Position numbers and translations under genes: made by a program. 34,101 nucleotides of DNA from an uncultured Acidobacteriota bacterium (GTDB lineage: Bacteria; Acidobacteriota; Terriglobia; Terriglobales; Acidobacteriaceae): positions 1 through 34,101 of the forward strand of contig CAIQPK010000030.1 of the NCBI GenBank assembly GCA_903873705.1, written 5' to 3'. Under the pieces are notes generated by a model. The model made no database searches. It saw nothing but the letters and a program-made list of their open reading frames with translations, and was not told where the DNA came from. Of the stretch, positions 13,703 to 20,655 are shown piece by piece. Numbering within the stretch: position 1 is the first letter of the stretch; each line of letters opens with the position of its first letter.

Positions 13703-15682
13703 ATGGGACGCATCCGAGTACTCTCCGACCAAGTCGCCAACCAGATAGCCGCTGGCGAAGTCGTGGAACGCCCCGCCTCCGTTGTCAAGGAGCTCCTCGA
13801 AAACGCCCTCGACGCCGGCGCCACCCGCATTCGCGTCGAAATTGAAGCCGGCGGCCGCAAGCTCATCCGCATCGTCGACAACGGCCACGGCATGGGCCGC
13901 GACGACGCCCTGCTCGCCTTCGAGCGCCACGCCACCTCCAAGCTCCGCAGTTCAGACGACCTGCTTTCCATCGCCACCCTCGGCTTCCGCGGAGAGGCCT
14001 TGCCTTCCATCGCCTCCGTAGCCCGAGTCACGCTCGAAACCCGCGCTCTCGAAGACGAAGCGGGCACCACGTTAGAAATCGCGGGTGGCAATCTCCTCCG
14101 CGTAGAAGACGCCGGCCTCCCTGCAGGCACCACCATCGCCGTCAAAGACCTCTTCTTCAACACCCCCGCTCGCCGCAAATTCCTCCGCAGCGAGCAGACC
14201 GAGCTAGGCCACGTTGCCGCCCTCGTCACGCACTACGCCCTCGCCCACCCCACCAAGCACTTCGAGCTGCACTCCGCCACCCAGCAGCTCCTCAACGCTC
14301 CCGCCGTAGCCAACGCCGGCGAGCGTCTGTTCCAGATCTTCGGAGCCGACGTTTTCTCCAGCATGATCCCTGTCGCCGCAGAAATGGACTTCTCCCGCGC
14401 CGGCCTCCCCGAGCCGCCACCCTGGAAGCGTGAGCAGGACTACGAAGCGCCCGAGCCCGGCTTCGTCCGCATCTCCGGCTTCGTCTCCAAGCCCGAACTG
14501 CAGAAGCTCAACCGCAACTCCACCTACATTTTCGCCAACGGCCGCCTCATCCGCGACCGCCTCATCCTGCACGCCCTCTCCGAGGCCTACCGCAACATCA
14601 TCCCACCAACATCGTTCCCCGTCGTTCTACTGTTCCTCGAACTCCCACCCCAGGAAGTCGACGTCAACGTACACCCCGCCAAGACCGAAGTCCGCTTCCG
14701 CCAGCAGGCCTTCGTACACGATTTCGTCCGCGACTCCGTCCGCACCGCGCTCATGAACGCGCGCCCCGCCGCCAGCTTCTACACCGCGCTCAACAACTCC
14801 GCCTCAGCCAGCGCCTCGCTCCTGGTCGACGTCAGCCCCCTCCCCGGCGCAGCCGACACCCTCCAACACCCCAGCAACCTCATCGCCCAATCCGAAGGCT
14901 TCATCGACCCCACCGACATAGCCGGCTTCTCCCTCACCCCACCTACCGTCCCCGCCTCCCCCGGCCGCCTCGGCTTCGACGGCCCCGGCCTCTCCATCGG
15001 CTACGACGATCCCCCTGCAAGCGACCCCACCACACAACCGGGTGCCCCACGTCCCGATCCTGGGACGTGGGATCCCACCGGCGCCCAACCCACCCTCAAC
15101 TCCCTCGCCACCCTCCGCCCCCTCGGCCAGCTCCGCGACTCCTTCATCCTCGCCGTCAATGAAGAAGGTCTCTGGATCGTCGACCAGCACGTCGCCCACG
15201 AGCGCGTCCTCTTCGAAAAAATTCTCCGCGAGCGCACTGTTGAAAGAGTTCAACGCCAGCGCCTCCTCATGCCGGTGCTCATCGACCTACTCCCCGAACA
15301 AATGGTCACCTTCGCCGCCATCGCCGAAGAGCTCAACCGCAATGGCTTCGAAGCCGAGCCCTTCGGCCCTCGCACCCTCGCCGTCAAAGCCACCCCCGTA
15401 GGCCTCGAAGGCCGCGAGCTCGAGCGCATGTTGGAAGAGGTCCTCGCCGTCACGGAACGCGAGCAGCAGGCCGAAAACGAAGAGGCCCGCCGCACCCGGA
15501 TCGCCGCTTCCATCGCCTGCCACGCCGCCATCAAGGTCAATATGCCCCTCGAACCCTCAAAAATCGACTGGCTCCTCGCCGAACTCGCAAAAACTGAGCA
15601 TCCGACCTCCTGTCCGCACGGCCGACCCATCGCATTGCGGTATTCTTTAAAAGACATTCAGCGAGCGTTCCAGCGCATCTAG
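13703..15682 (+). CDS. mutL: DNA mismatch repair protein MutL (endonuclease-type)
   Basis: This 659-residue protein couples mismatch recognition by MutS to strand incision. The N-terminal GHKL ATPase is intact: VANQIAAGEVVERPASVVKE, the Mg-binding ENALDAGATRI, VDNGHGMG, and ATSKLRS--LGFRGEALPSIASV. A Pro-rich linker spans about 375-465 and contains an in-frame palindromic element at residues 447-459. The C-terminal dimerisation domain carries the endonuclease motif DQHVAHERVLFE at 494-505, with Val replacing the usual Ala of DQHA. It also has IACHAAIKVN and the zinc-site CPHGRP at 637-642. MutL of this kind nicks DNA itself, as in bacteria lacking MutH. The start is fixed by family conservation, although no ribosome-binding site precedes it because the inserted cassette ends 2 bp upstream. 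Confidence 0.96.
   Translation: MGRIRVLSDQVANQIAAGEVVERPASVVKELLENALDAGATRIRVEIEAGGRKLIRIVDNGHGMGRDDALLAFERHATSKLRSSDDLLSIATLGFRGEALPSIASVARVTLETRALEDEAGTTLEIAGGNLLRVEDAGLPAGTTIAVKDLFFNTPARRKFLRSEQTELGHVAALVTHYALAHPTKHFELHSATQQLLNAPAVANAGERLFQIFGADVFSSMIPVAAEMDFSRAGLPEPPPWKREQDYEAPEPGFVRISGFVSKPELQKLNRNSTYIFANGRLIRDRLILHALSEAYRNIIPPTSFPVVLLFLELPPQEVDVNVHPAKTEVRFRQQAFVHDFVRDSVRTALMNARPAASFYTALNNSASASASLLVDVSPLPGAADTLQHPSNLIAQSEGFIDPTDIAGFSLTPPTVPASPGRLGFDGPGLSIGYDDPPASDPTTQPGAPRPDPGTWDPTGAQPTLNSLATLRPLGQLRDSFILAVNEEGLWIVDQHVAHERVLFEKILRERTVERVQRQRLLMPVLIDLLPEQMVTFAAIAEELNRNGFEAEPFGPRTLAVKATPVGLEGRELERMLEEVLAVTEREQQAENEEARRTRIAASIACHAAIKVNMPLEPSKIDWLLAELAKTEHPTSCPHGRPIALRYSLKDIQRAFQRI
15041..15077 (+). 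repeat. Palindromic (REP-like) element inside mutL coding sequence
   Basis: After GGTGC, the arm CCCACGTCCC (15046-15055) pairs perfectly with GGGACGTGGG (15062-15071) around loop GATCCT. The intergenic sequence from 18910 (GGTGCCCCATGTCCGGATTC) is closely similar, including the loop. The mutL frame reads through it without interruption. Confidence 0.7.
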
Positions 15683-15720
15683 CTCGGAAACAGAGTCATC
15701 ACCCCGCTCGCCGACATATT

Positions 15721-15777
15721 CCGCCTCAAAGCAATGAGCGTGAGAAGAACTGTCCGCCTCGAATCATGAGCGTGAGA
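15721..15777 (+). repeat. Imperfect tandem repeat, 33-bp period
   Basis: Two copies, 15721-15745 and 15754-15777, share CCGCCTC and end in ATGAGCGTGAGA, differing by two substitutions and a one-base gap. They lie in the 262-bp mutL-15945 gap, which also has the hairpin CAGGGGCC-TTCA-GGCCCCTG (15795-15814). Confidence 0.6.
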
Positions 15778-15794
15778 CGTTTGTCCGGAGGGAG

Positions 15795-15814
15795 CAGGGG
15801 CCTTCAGGCCCCTG
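15795..15814 (+). terminator. GC-rich hairpin downstream of mutL
   Basis: A perfect 8-bp stem CAGGGGCC / GGCCCCTG has loop TTCA. No T tract follows, so it may be a repeat palindrome rather than a working terminator. Confidence 0.4.
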
Positions 15815-15834
15815 AATAGCGTTGGCATCGAAAA

Positions 15835-15846
15835 GGGCTTTAGCCC
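15835..15846 (+). repeat. GGGCTTTAGCCC dispersed palindrome, copy 1
   Basis: GGGCT-TT-AGCCC, followed by CCGG. The identical 12-mer occurs at 19021-19032, also followed by CCG. Both lie between genes. Confidence 0.6.
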
Positions 15847-15944
15847 CGGATCATTGCCGTCACAGCATCAAAAGGAATTGGGGCACTGACCCCGGAAGGC
15901 AACACCCTTCCACCGCGGCCCAGGCTGCGAGACACGAGGTTTCA

Positions 15945-18128
15945 TTGAGTTCATCTACCGATTTCTCCGCAGGCCAGCTTGCGGCTGCACGCGCCATAGC
16001 CTGGCACCAGGACGGCAAAGCCCTCCTCACCATCGAAGGCGCTCGTAACTGGGTCGACCACTTCGGCCTCGTCCTCTTCGCCCCCCGCGCCGCGCAGCTC
16101 GGAGCACCCGCTCCCTCCTTCATCGAGGCCGTCCTCGGCACCGCTAACGAAGCCCCCACCGCCGCCGAATCCGCCGCCGCCCGCTCCCTGGCCGCGCGCC
16201 TCGTCGCCGAAGGCTCCGTCCTCCCGCTCAACCTCCTCGGTTCCGCCGGCGACCAGCCCGACTTCCTCGCCTCCGCCAAGGTCTTCAGCTACGTCTTCAC
16301 CATGCGCGGCGACAAGACCTGGAAGCAGCCGCCCTCCACATCGGACGGCGCAAAAGTCTCCCCGCTCGCTGCCCGCGTCTGGGAGGTCCTCGGCGAAAAG
16401 GGCGCCATGACCGCCTCCGAGCTCGCCACCGAGCTCGGCCGCGAAGTCACCGAAGCCGCCATTGCCCGCGCCCTCAACGAGCTCTGGGTCCACCTCCGCG
16501 TCATCCCCCAGCATCAGCAGGATGACGCCCCCGCGCTCTGGGAGCGCACCTCCCGCCGCTTCGCCAAGGCCATCAAGGCCGGCACCAACGCCGGCCAGCC
16601 CACCGCGATGTCCGCGCTCCTCTCCCTCTACCTCTCGCAGGCCGTAGGAGCCACCGAAGAAGAAGTCGCCGGCTTCCTCTCCCCGCTCACCGCCCGCTCG
16701 CGCGTCCGTGAGGTCGTTCACGCCCTCATCGCCGGCCGCCAGCTCGACGCCACCGTCGTCGACGGTAAGACTCTCCTCAACGTCTCCGGCACCCTCCCCG
16801 AGTTCGCCCCCGAACCCAAGCCCGAGCTCGCCGAAGGCGAAGAGCCCGCCGCCGAGCCCATCAAGAAAGTCGGTACCGGCCGCATCGGCAAATTCGCCCC
16901 TGGCGCAGACGCCGCCCGCAAGCCCCGCACCGACTTCAAAGGCAAGCCCGCCTTCGGCACCCGAGAACGCACCCCCGGCCCCCGTGGGGCCCGTCCCGGC
17001 GGCCCCCGCCCCTCGCGCCCTGCAGGAGCACGTCCTGATACTGAGCGCAGACCCTTCAAACGCTCCGACGACAAGCCCAGCTTCACCAAGCCCTGGGAGG
17101 AAGAAAAGCGCGAGCGTCCCGAGTCCGCCGAAGGCGAAGCCCCGCGCAAGTCTTCCACCGACAAGCCCGCCTACTCCCCCAAGGAGTTCGGCGAGCGCAA
17201 GAGCTTCGACCGCAAGCCCAAGCCCAGCTTCTCCGGCGACCGCAAGCCCTACGGCGAGCGCACCTACGGCGGCAGCAACAGCACCCCGCGCAAGACCTTC
17301 GACAAGCCCGCCTTCGGTGACCGCAAACCCTTCACCCCCCGCGAAGGTGGCGACGACCGTCCCCGCCGCAGCTTCGGAGACAAGCCCGCGTACGGTGGCG
17401 CCAGGTCCTTCGGCGACCGCAAGCCCTACACGCCCCGCGAGGGTGGCGAGCGCAAATCCTTTGGCGACCGCAAGCCCTACGACCCCCGCGAAGGCGGCGA
17501 GCGCAAGAGCTACGGAGACAAGCCCGCCTACGCCGCCGCTCGCAAACCTTTCGGCGATCGCAAGCCCTTCACCCCCCGCGAGGGCGGAGACGACCGTCCC
17601 CGCCGCAGCTTCGGCGACAAGCCCACCTACGGCGCGAAAAACTTCGCCGACCGCAAGCCCTACACCCCCCGCGAAGGCGGCGAGCGCAAGCCCTGGGGCG
17701 ACAAGCCCGCTGGCGGTGGCTTCCGCAAGTTCGACGCTCCCCGCCCCGGTGGATTCTCGAAACCCTTCGGCGACCGCAAACCCTTCACCCCCCGCGAAGG
17801 TGGAGACGACCGTCCCCGCCGCAGCTTCGGCGACAAGCCTTCCTTCGGAGCCCGCAAGCCCTTCACCCCTCGCGAAGGCGGCGACGACCGTCCTCGCCGC
17901 AGCTTCGGCGACAAGCCCGCATTCGGTTCCAAGCCGTCCTTCGGTGCCAGGAAGCCATTCGGCAGCAAGCCCTCATTCGGTGGCAAGCCGTCGTTCGGCG
18001 CAAAGAAGCCCTTCGGCTCCAAACCCTCCTTCGGTGCGAAGAAGCCGTTCGGTTCCAAGCCCGGCGGATTCGCCAAGCGTCCCTCAACCGGCGCGCCCTA
18101 CAAGCGCAAGCCGGCTTCGGAGGAGTAA
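15945..18128 (+). CDS. AlkZ/YcaQ-like winged-helix protein with long Arg/Gly-rich repeat tail
   Basis: This 727-residue protein starts at TTG 15945, supported by GAGG at 15936-15939, five bases upstream. Residues 1-290 look like winged-helix DNA-binding modules of the AlkZ/YcaQ glycosylase group: FSAGQLAAARAIAWHQDG, LAARVWEVLGEKGAMTASEL, ALNELWVHLRVIPQH and LWERTSRRFAKAIKAG. YcaQ unhooks DNA interstrand crosslinks, but I cannot confirm its catalytic QxQ/QxD motif, so enzymatic activity is open. From about 330 to the end the chain is disordered, with repeats around GDRKPFTPREGG-DDRPRRSFGDKP, switching to short SKPSFGAKKPFG units at the end. Such RGG-like tails occur on RNA helicases and pseudouridine synthases and favour nucleic-acid binding or condensate formation. 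cmk starts 6 bp later, with its SD overlapping this stop. Confidence 0.65.
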   Translation: MSSSTDFSAGQLAAARAIAWHQDGKALLTIEGARNWVDHFGLVLFAPRAAQLGAPAPSFIEAVLGTANEAPTAAESAAARSLAARLVAEGSVLPLNLLGSAGDQPDFLASAKVFSYVFTMRGDKTWKQPPSTSDGAKVSPLAARVWEVLGEKGAMTASELATELGREVTEAAIARALNELWVHLRVIPQHQQDDAPALWERTSRRFAKAIKAGTNAGQPTAMSALLSLYLSQAVGATEEEVAGFLSPLTARSRVREVVHALIAGRQLDATVVDGKTLLNVSGTLPEFAPEPKPELAEGEEPAAEPIKKVGTGRIGKFAPGADAARKPRTDFKGKPAFGTRERTPGPRGARPGGPRPSRPAGARPDTERRPFKRSDDKPSFTKPWEEEKRERPESAEGEAPRKSSTDKPAYSPKEFGERKSFDRKPKPSFSGDRKPYGERTYGGSNSTPRKTFDKPAFGDRKPFTPREGGDDRPRRSFGDKPAYGGARSFGDRKPYTPREGGERKSFGDRKPYDPREGGERKSYGDKPAYAAARKPFGDRKPFTPREGGDDRPRRSFGDKPTYGAKNFADRKPYTPREGGERKPWGDKPAGGGFRKFDAPRPGGFSKPFGDRKPFTPREGGDDRPRRSFGDKPSFGARKPFTPREGGDDRPRRSFGDKPAFGSKPSFGARKPFGSKPSFGGKPSFGAKKPFGSKPSFGAKKPFGSKPGGFAKRPSTGAPYKRKPASEE
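17190..18110 (+). repeat. Degenerate in-frame coding repeats of the basic tail
   Basis: The DNA repeats units of about 36-90 bp encoding PFTPREGGDDRPRRSFGDKP (five near-identical copies, first at about 17328, last at about 17865), GERKSFGDRKPY-type units, and from about 17930 shorter KPSFGAKKPFGS units. Synonymous differences between copies show they are not recent duplications only. Confidence 0.8.
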
Positions 18129-18134
18129 TCTTCC

Positions 18135-18908
18135 ATGGCTGAGGGCCAGATGCACCCGAACGATACCGCAGAACCCACCACCACTCCCGCCCGCCGCCAG
18201 CAGCCCGTCATCGCCATCGACGGTCCTGCCGGCGCCGGTAAGAGCACCATGGCCGCGCACCTCGCGCGCCGCTTCGGTTTCCTCAACCTTGAAACCGGCG
18301 CCATGTACCGCGCCCACGCGCTCAAGGCCATAGACCACGACCTGGGCTTCGACGAAGAGCAGACCCTGCTCGACCTCGCCGCCCACACCCGCATCACCCT
18401 CCAGCCGCAGCTCGAAGGCAACCGCGTCCTGCTCGACGGTGTCGACGTCAGCCGCCGTGTTCGCGACAAGGACGTCACCGTCGCTGCCTCGCAAATCTCC
18501 ATCCACCCCCATCTCCGCTCCTGGATGGTGGCGCAGCAGCGCAAGCTGGGCGAAAAAGGCGGCGTCGTCATGGAGGGCCGCGACATCGGCACCGCCGTCT
18601 TCCCCGACGCCGAGGTGAAAATCTTCCTCGACGCTGACCCCGAAGTCCGAGGCAACCGCCGCTACCGCCAGGGCCCGCCCGACGCTCCCGTCACCGAAGC
18701 CGCCATCATCAAGGAACTAAAGGAACGCGACGCCCGCGATCGCAATCGCGCCGAGTCGCCGCTCCGCCCCGCCGACGACGCCGTCATCCTCGATTCCACC
18801 GGCATGACCCTCGAAGAGGTACTCACCGCCGCCGAACAAATCGTCCACTCCCACCTCGCCTCCACCTCCAACCCCACCCAGGCACCCGTAACCGGCACAA
18901 ATCCTTAG
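18135..18908 (+). CDS. cmk: Cytidylate kinase
   Basis: This 257-residue enzyme phosphorylates (d)CMP to (d)CDP with ATP in pyrimidine nucleotide supply. It has a P-loop GPAGAGKST at about 31-39, the CMP-binding region LNLETGAMYRAHALKA, VVMEGRDIGTAVFPDAEVKIFLDA, and the LID segment with arginines (RRYRQG, ERDARDRNRAESPL). N- and C-terminal extensions (about 20 and 15 residues, Pro/Thr-rich) are not part of the core. GGAGGAG lies just before and overlaps the stop codon of the upstream gene, so translation is probably coupled. A Ser/Ala position common in other Cmk proteins (ASSGLMYR) is TGAMYR here, which is within family variation. Confidence 0.95.
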   Translation: MAEGQMHPNDTAEPTTTPARRQQPVIAIDGPAGAGKSTMAAHLARRFGFLNLETGAMYRAHALKAIDHDLGFDEEQTLLDLAAHTRITLQPQLEGNRVLLDGVDVSRRVRDKDVTVAASQISIHPHLRSWMVAQQRKLGEKGGVVMEGRDIGTAVFPDAEVKIFLDADPEVRGNRRYRQGPPDAPVTEAAIIKELKERDARDRNRAESPLRPADDAVILDSTGMTLEEVLTAAEQIVHSHLASTSNPTQAPVTGTNP

Positions 18909-18913
18909 CGGTG

Positions 18914-18940
18914 CCCCATGTCCGGATTCTCGGACAGGGG
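18914..18940 (+). repeat. REP-like palindrome related to the copy inside mutL
   Basis: CCCC-AT-GTCCG pairs with CGGAC-A-GGGG around loop GATTCT. The preceding GGTG and the loop match the mutL copy at 15041-15071. Confidence 0.6.
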
Positions 18941-19020
18941 AAACAGAATCCCGCGGCAGACCAAAGCTCTCACACGGCCGCTCTCAGACCAGACCCCTTC
19001 AACAAGACCCGCAACAGACC

Positions 19021-19032
19021 GGGCTTTAGCCC
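19021..19032 (+). repeat. GGGCTTTAGCCC dispersed palindrome, copy 2
   Basis: Identical 12-mer to 15835-15846 in a similar context. Confidence 0.6.
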
Positions 19033-19222
19033 CGAACAAGCCCGAATTGCACTCAAGACAGTGCACTTATGTCGTTCCACGCGAATTATTAAGTGGAAAA
19101 CTTGCCAGCCGTGCTAACATTTCGTCATCGTTTGAAACAAGTTGGTTTTCTGCAATAAGCACTACCGCCGAAGCCCCGATTTGGATTCAGCGTCAAAGTC
19201 AATCACAAGGAATTTGCGAGAC

Positions 19223-19423
19223 ATGGAACAGGGAACAGTGAAGTGGTTTAACGACGCCAAGGGTTTCGGCTTCATCAGCCGTCAAAATGGGGAAGTCGTT
19301 TTCGTGCACTATTCGGCGATCAACTCGAACGGTTTCAAGAGCCTCCAGGAGGGTCAGGCAGTTCAGTTCAACGTCGTAAAGGGTTCGAAGGGCTGGCAGG
19401 CTTCCGACGTTCAACCTCTCTAA
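19223..19423 (+). CDS. Cold-shock domain protein
   Basis: This 66-residue single OB-fold protein binds single-stranded RNA and [20 protein letters not shown] contains RNP1 (KGFGFI), and VVFVHYSAI contains RNP2. The end, [13 protein letters not shown], matches the usual last strand. Start ATG 19223 is the family-standard MxxGTVKWF. AAGGA lies 11 bp upstream, a slightly long spacing. Cold-shock proteins act as RNA chaperones, induced by cold or growth state. It is monocistronic and followed by a hairpin at 19475-19498. Confidence 0.96.
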   Translation: MEQGTVKWFNDAKGFGFISRQNGEVVFVHYSAINSNGFKSLQEGQAVQFNVVKGSKGWQASDVQPL

Positions 19424-19474
19424 GCCTCGGCTTGGTGGGTCCAGACTTAGCAGCAACACCTAACTTTTTGAGGT

Positions 19475-19498
19475 AAGGGACGGCTTCGGCTGTCCCTT
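19475..19498 (+). terminator. Hairpin terminator of the cold-shock gene
   Basis: AAGGGACGGC (19475-19484) pairs with GCTGTCCCTT (19489-19498) across TTCG, with one G-T pair. A weak tract (GCCCATTT) follows. Confidence 0.65.
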
Positions 19499-19588
19499 GC
19501 CCATTTAAACGCCTGCCCGAAAATAACTGGCCCCCTCGTTTGTCATTCCCGCAGGGAATCGGCGTTTGCTGTTGCCGTTGCCTGTTCT

Positions 19589-19640
19589 ACTTCGCGAAAC
19601 GTGGCGCTCAAACTTCTTGAACGTCGCGTCAAGGCTTTTG
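19589..19640 (+). repeat. 52-bp dispersed repeat, copy A
   Basis: It starts ACTTCGCGAAACGTGGCGCT. It matches 27053-27104 at 41 of 52 positions without gaps. It lies between the cold-shock gene and the minus-strand secreted-protein gene. Confidence 0.55.
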
Positions 19641-19665
19641 CTCCCGTCCGCCCCACCCCGGCCAC

Positions 19666-20604
19666 CTACTTCGGTGTCTCGCCCGCCCCATCCTCCACCA
19701 CCCCATTCGTCCCCACAATAGTGCTCGAGGTCTGGAACTTCCGATAGTCAGACATCTCGGTGTGCGTCCGTCCGTGAATGCGGTAAACCACCATCCCGAC
19801 GCTGGCTTTCCCCTGTCCCGCGAACTCTTTCGGCAGCCACACCTCGTTGTTGATCTTCTGCTGCTCAAACGTGAAGCTCATGCCTTTGTGGATGTCGAGC
19901 AGCATCCCCAGGCCAATCTTAAAGTCTCCGAGGAAGCGGCCTTCAGTACGCGCAATCACGCGGTCCTCTTCGTCGAACCACACCGTTCCCACCAGATCTT
20001 TGACGATATTTTCCCCCACGTTCTTCGTCTTCACATTGCGATTACCCGCATAGTCCAGCACAATCGCCGGTCGTCCATTCAGCATCACCCGCCGCTCATT
20101 GGTAAACGTTCCCAGTTCCAGCATCCGTGAAGCGGAAATGATGGTGCCATCTCCCTTTCCTTCGGCAACTTTGGCGTCACGCTTGGCCTTGTACTTCTGA
20201 GCCTTGGCGATCTCCTCATCCACGCGCTGGCTTTCTTTCTTCGCTTCGTCGGGCGTCAGCGGCTTGCCACCCCGCGCCACGATCCTCTGAATCCGAACCC
20301 CGCCCACCGTAAAGCTCTCCGAGTCGGTCACCGTCGTCTTCTTTACGGCTTCGTCGCCGTCGAACTCTTCCATCACGTGATGCACGTGGTACGTGTATTG
20401 CAGCAAAACCTTTTCATCCCGCTGCTGATGCTGTTCCACAATCTTCAGCAACTCAGGAATCGGCGGCAGCGGTTTGCTCTCCACCTCGGCAACCGCGTTC
20501 GGCGCAGGCGCGTCCTGCCCGCACATCGTCAGCCCCGACGCCGCCATCACCGCGACAACTCCCGCCCTGCGCAACCAAACCATCACCTCAACTATGCCAC
20601 GCAT
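19666..20604 (-). CDS. Secreted protein of unknown function, conserved-looking
   Basis: I do not recognise a named family with confidence. ATG 20604 (312 residues) is preferred because GGGGG precedes it by 7 bp; ATG 20628 and 20583 are alternatives. A signal peptide (VVWLRR-type basic start, hydrophobic GVVAVMAASGLTM) ends near residue 30. Then come a charged helical segment with a Lys/Glu-rich coil (KKESQRVDEEIAKAQKYKAK) and a beta-rich C-terminal half (RPAIVLDYAGN, VGTVWFDEEDRVIARTEGRF, NEVWLPKEF). The latter pattern recalls the antiparallel-sheet LolA/outer-membrane lipoprotein-sorting fold, so a periplasmic lipid- or lipoprotein-handling role is possible but only inferred. It is divergent from the MFS gene with about 50 bp between starts. 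Confidence 0.65.
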   Translation of the reverse strand: MRGIVEVMVWLRRAGVVAVMAASGLTMCGQDAPAPNAVAEVESKPLPPIPELLKIVEQHQQRDEKVLLQYTYHVHHVMEEFDGDEAVKKTTVTDSESFTVGGVRIQRIVARGGKPLTPDEAKKESQRVDEEIAKAQKYKAKRDAKVAEGKGDGTIISASRMLELGTFTNERRVMLNGRPAIVLDYAGNRNVKTKNVGENIVKDLVGTVWFDEEDRVIARTEGRFLGDFKIGLGMLLDIHKGMSFTFEQQKINNEVWLPKEFAGQGKASVGMVVYRIHGRTHTEMSDYRKFQTSSTIVGTNGVVEDGAGETPK

Positions 20605-20655
20605 TTCATACCCCCAGCCTCGCGGCATCTAAACTGGATATACGGAGTCCACGCA

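Larger units (their letters stand above)
18909..19222. other. cmk-csp intergenic region with dispersed palindromes
   Basis: This 314-bp gap has no gene. It holds a REP-like palindrome (18914-18940), the GGGCTTTAGCCC palindrome (19021-19032), and the upstream and probable long leader region of the cold-shock gene. Long structured leaders are typical of csp genes, but I could not identify a convincing promoter. Confidence 0.65.

Noticed and set aside
17190-18110. Regularly spaced repeats that could suggest a CRISPR array
   Set aside because: The repeats are in frame, degenerate and encode a continuous basic protein tail; there are no equal-length unique spacers and no cas genes.
16708-18333. 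Long second-frame open region overlapping the repeat-tail protein
   Set aside because: It is created by periodic codons of the repeats, consists of Ser/Pro/Ala low complexity, and has no domain or ribosome-binding site.
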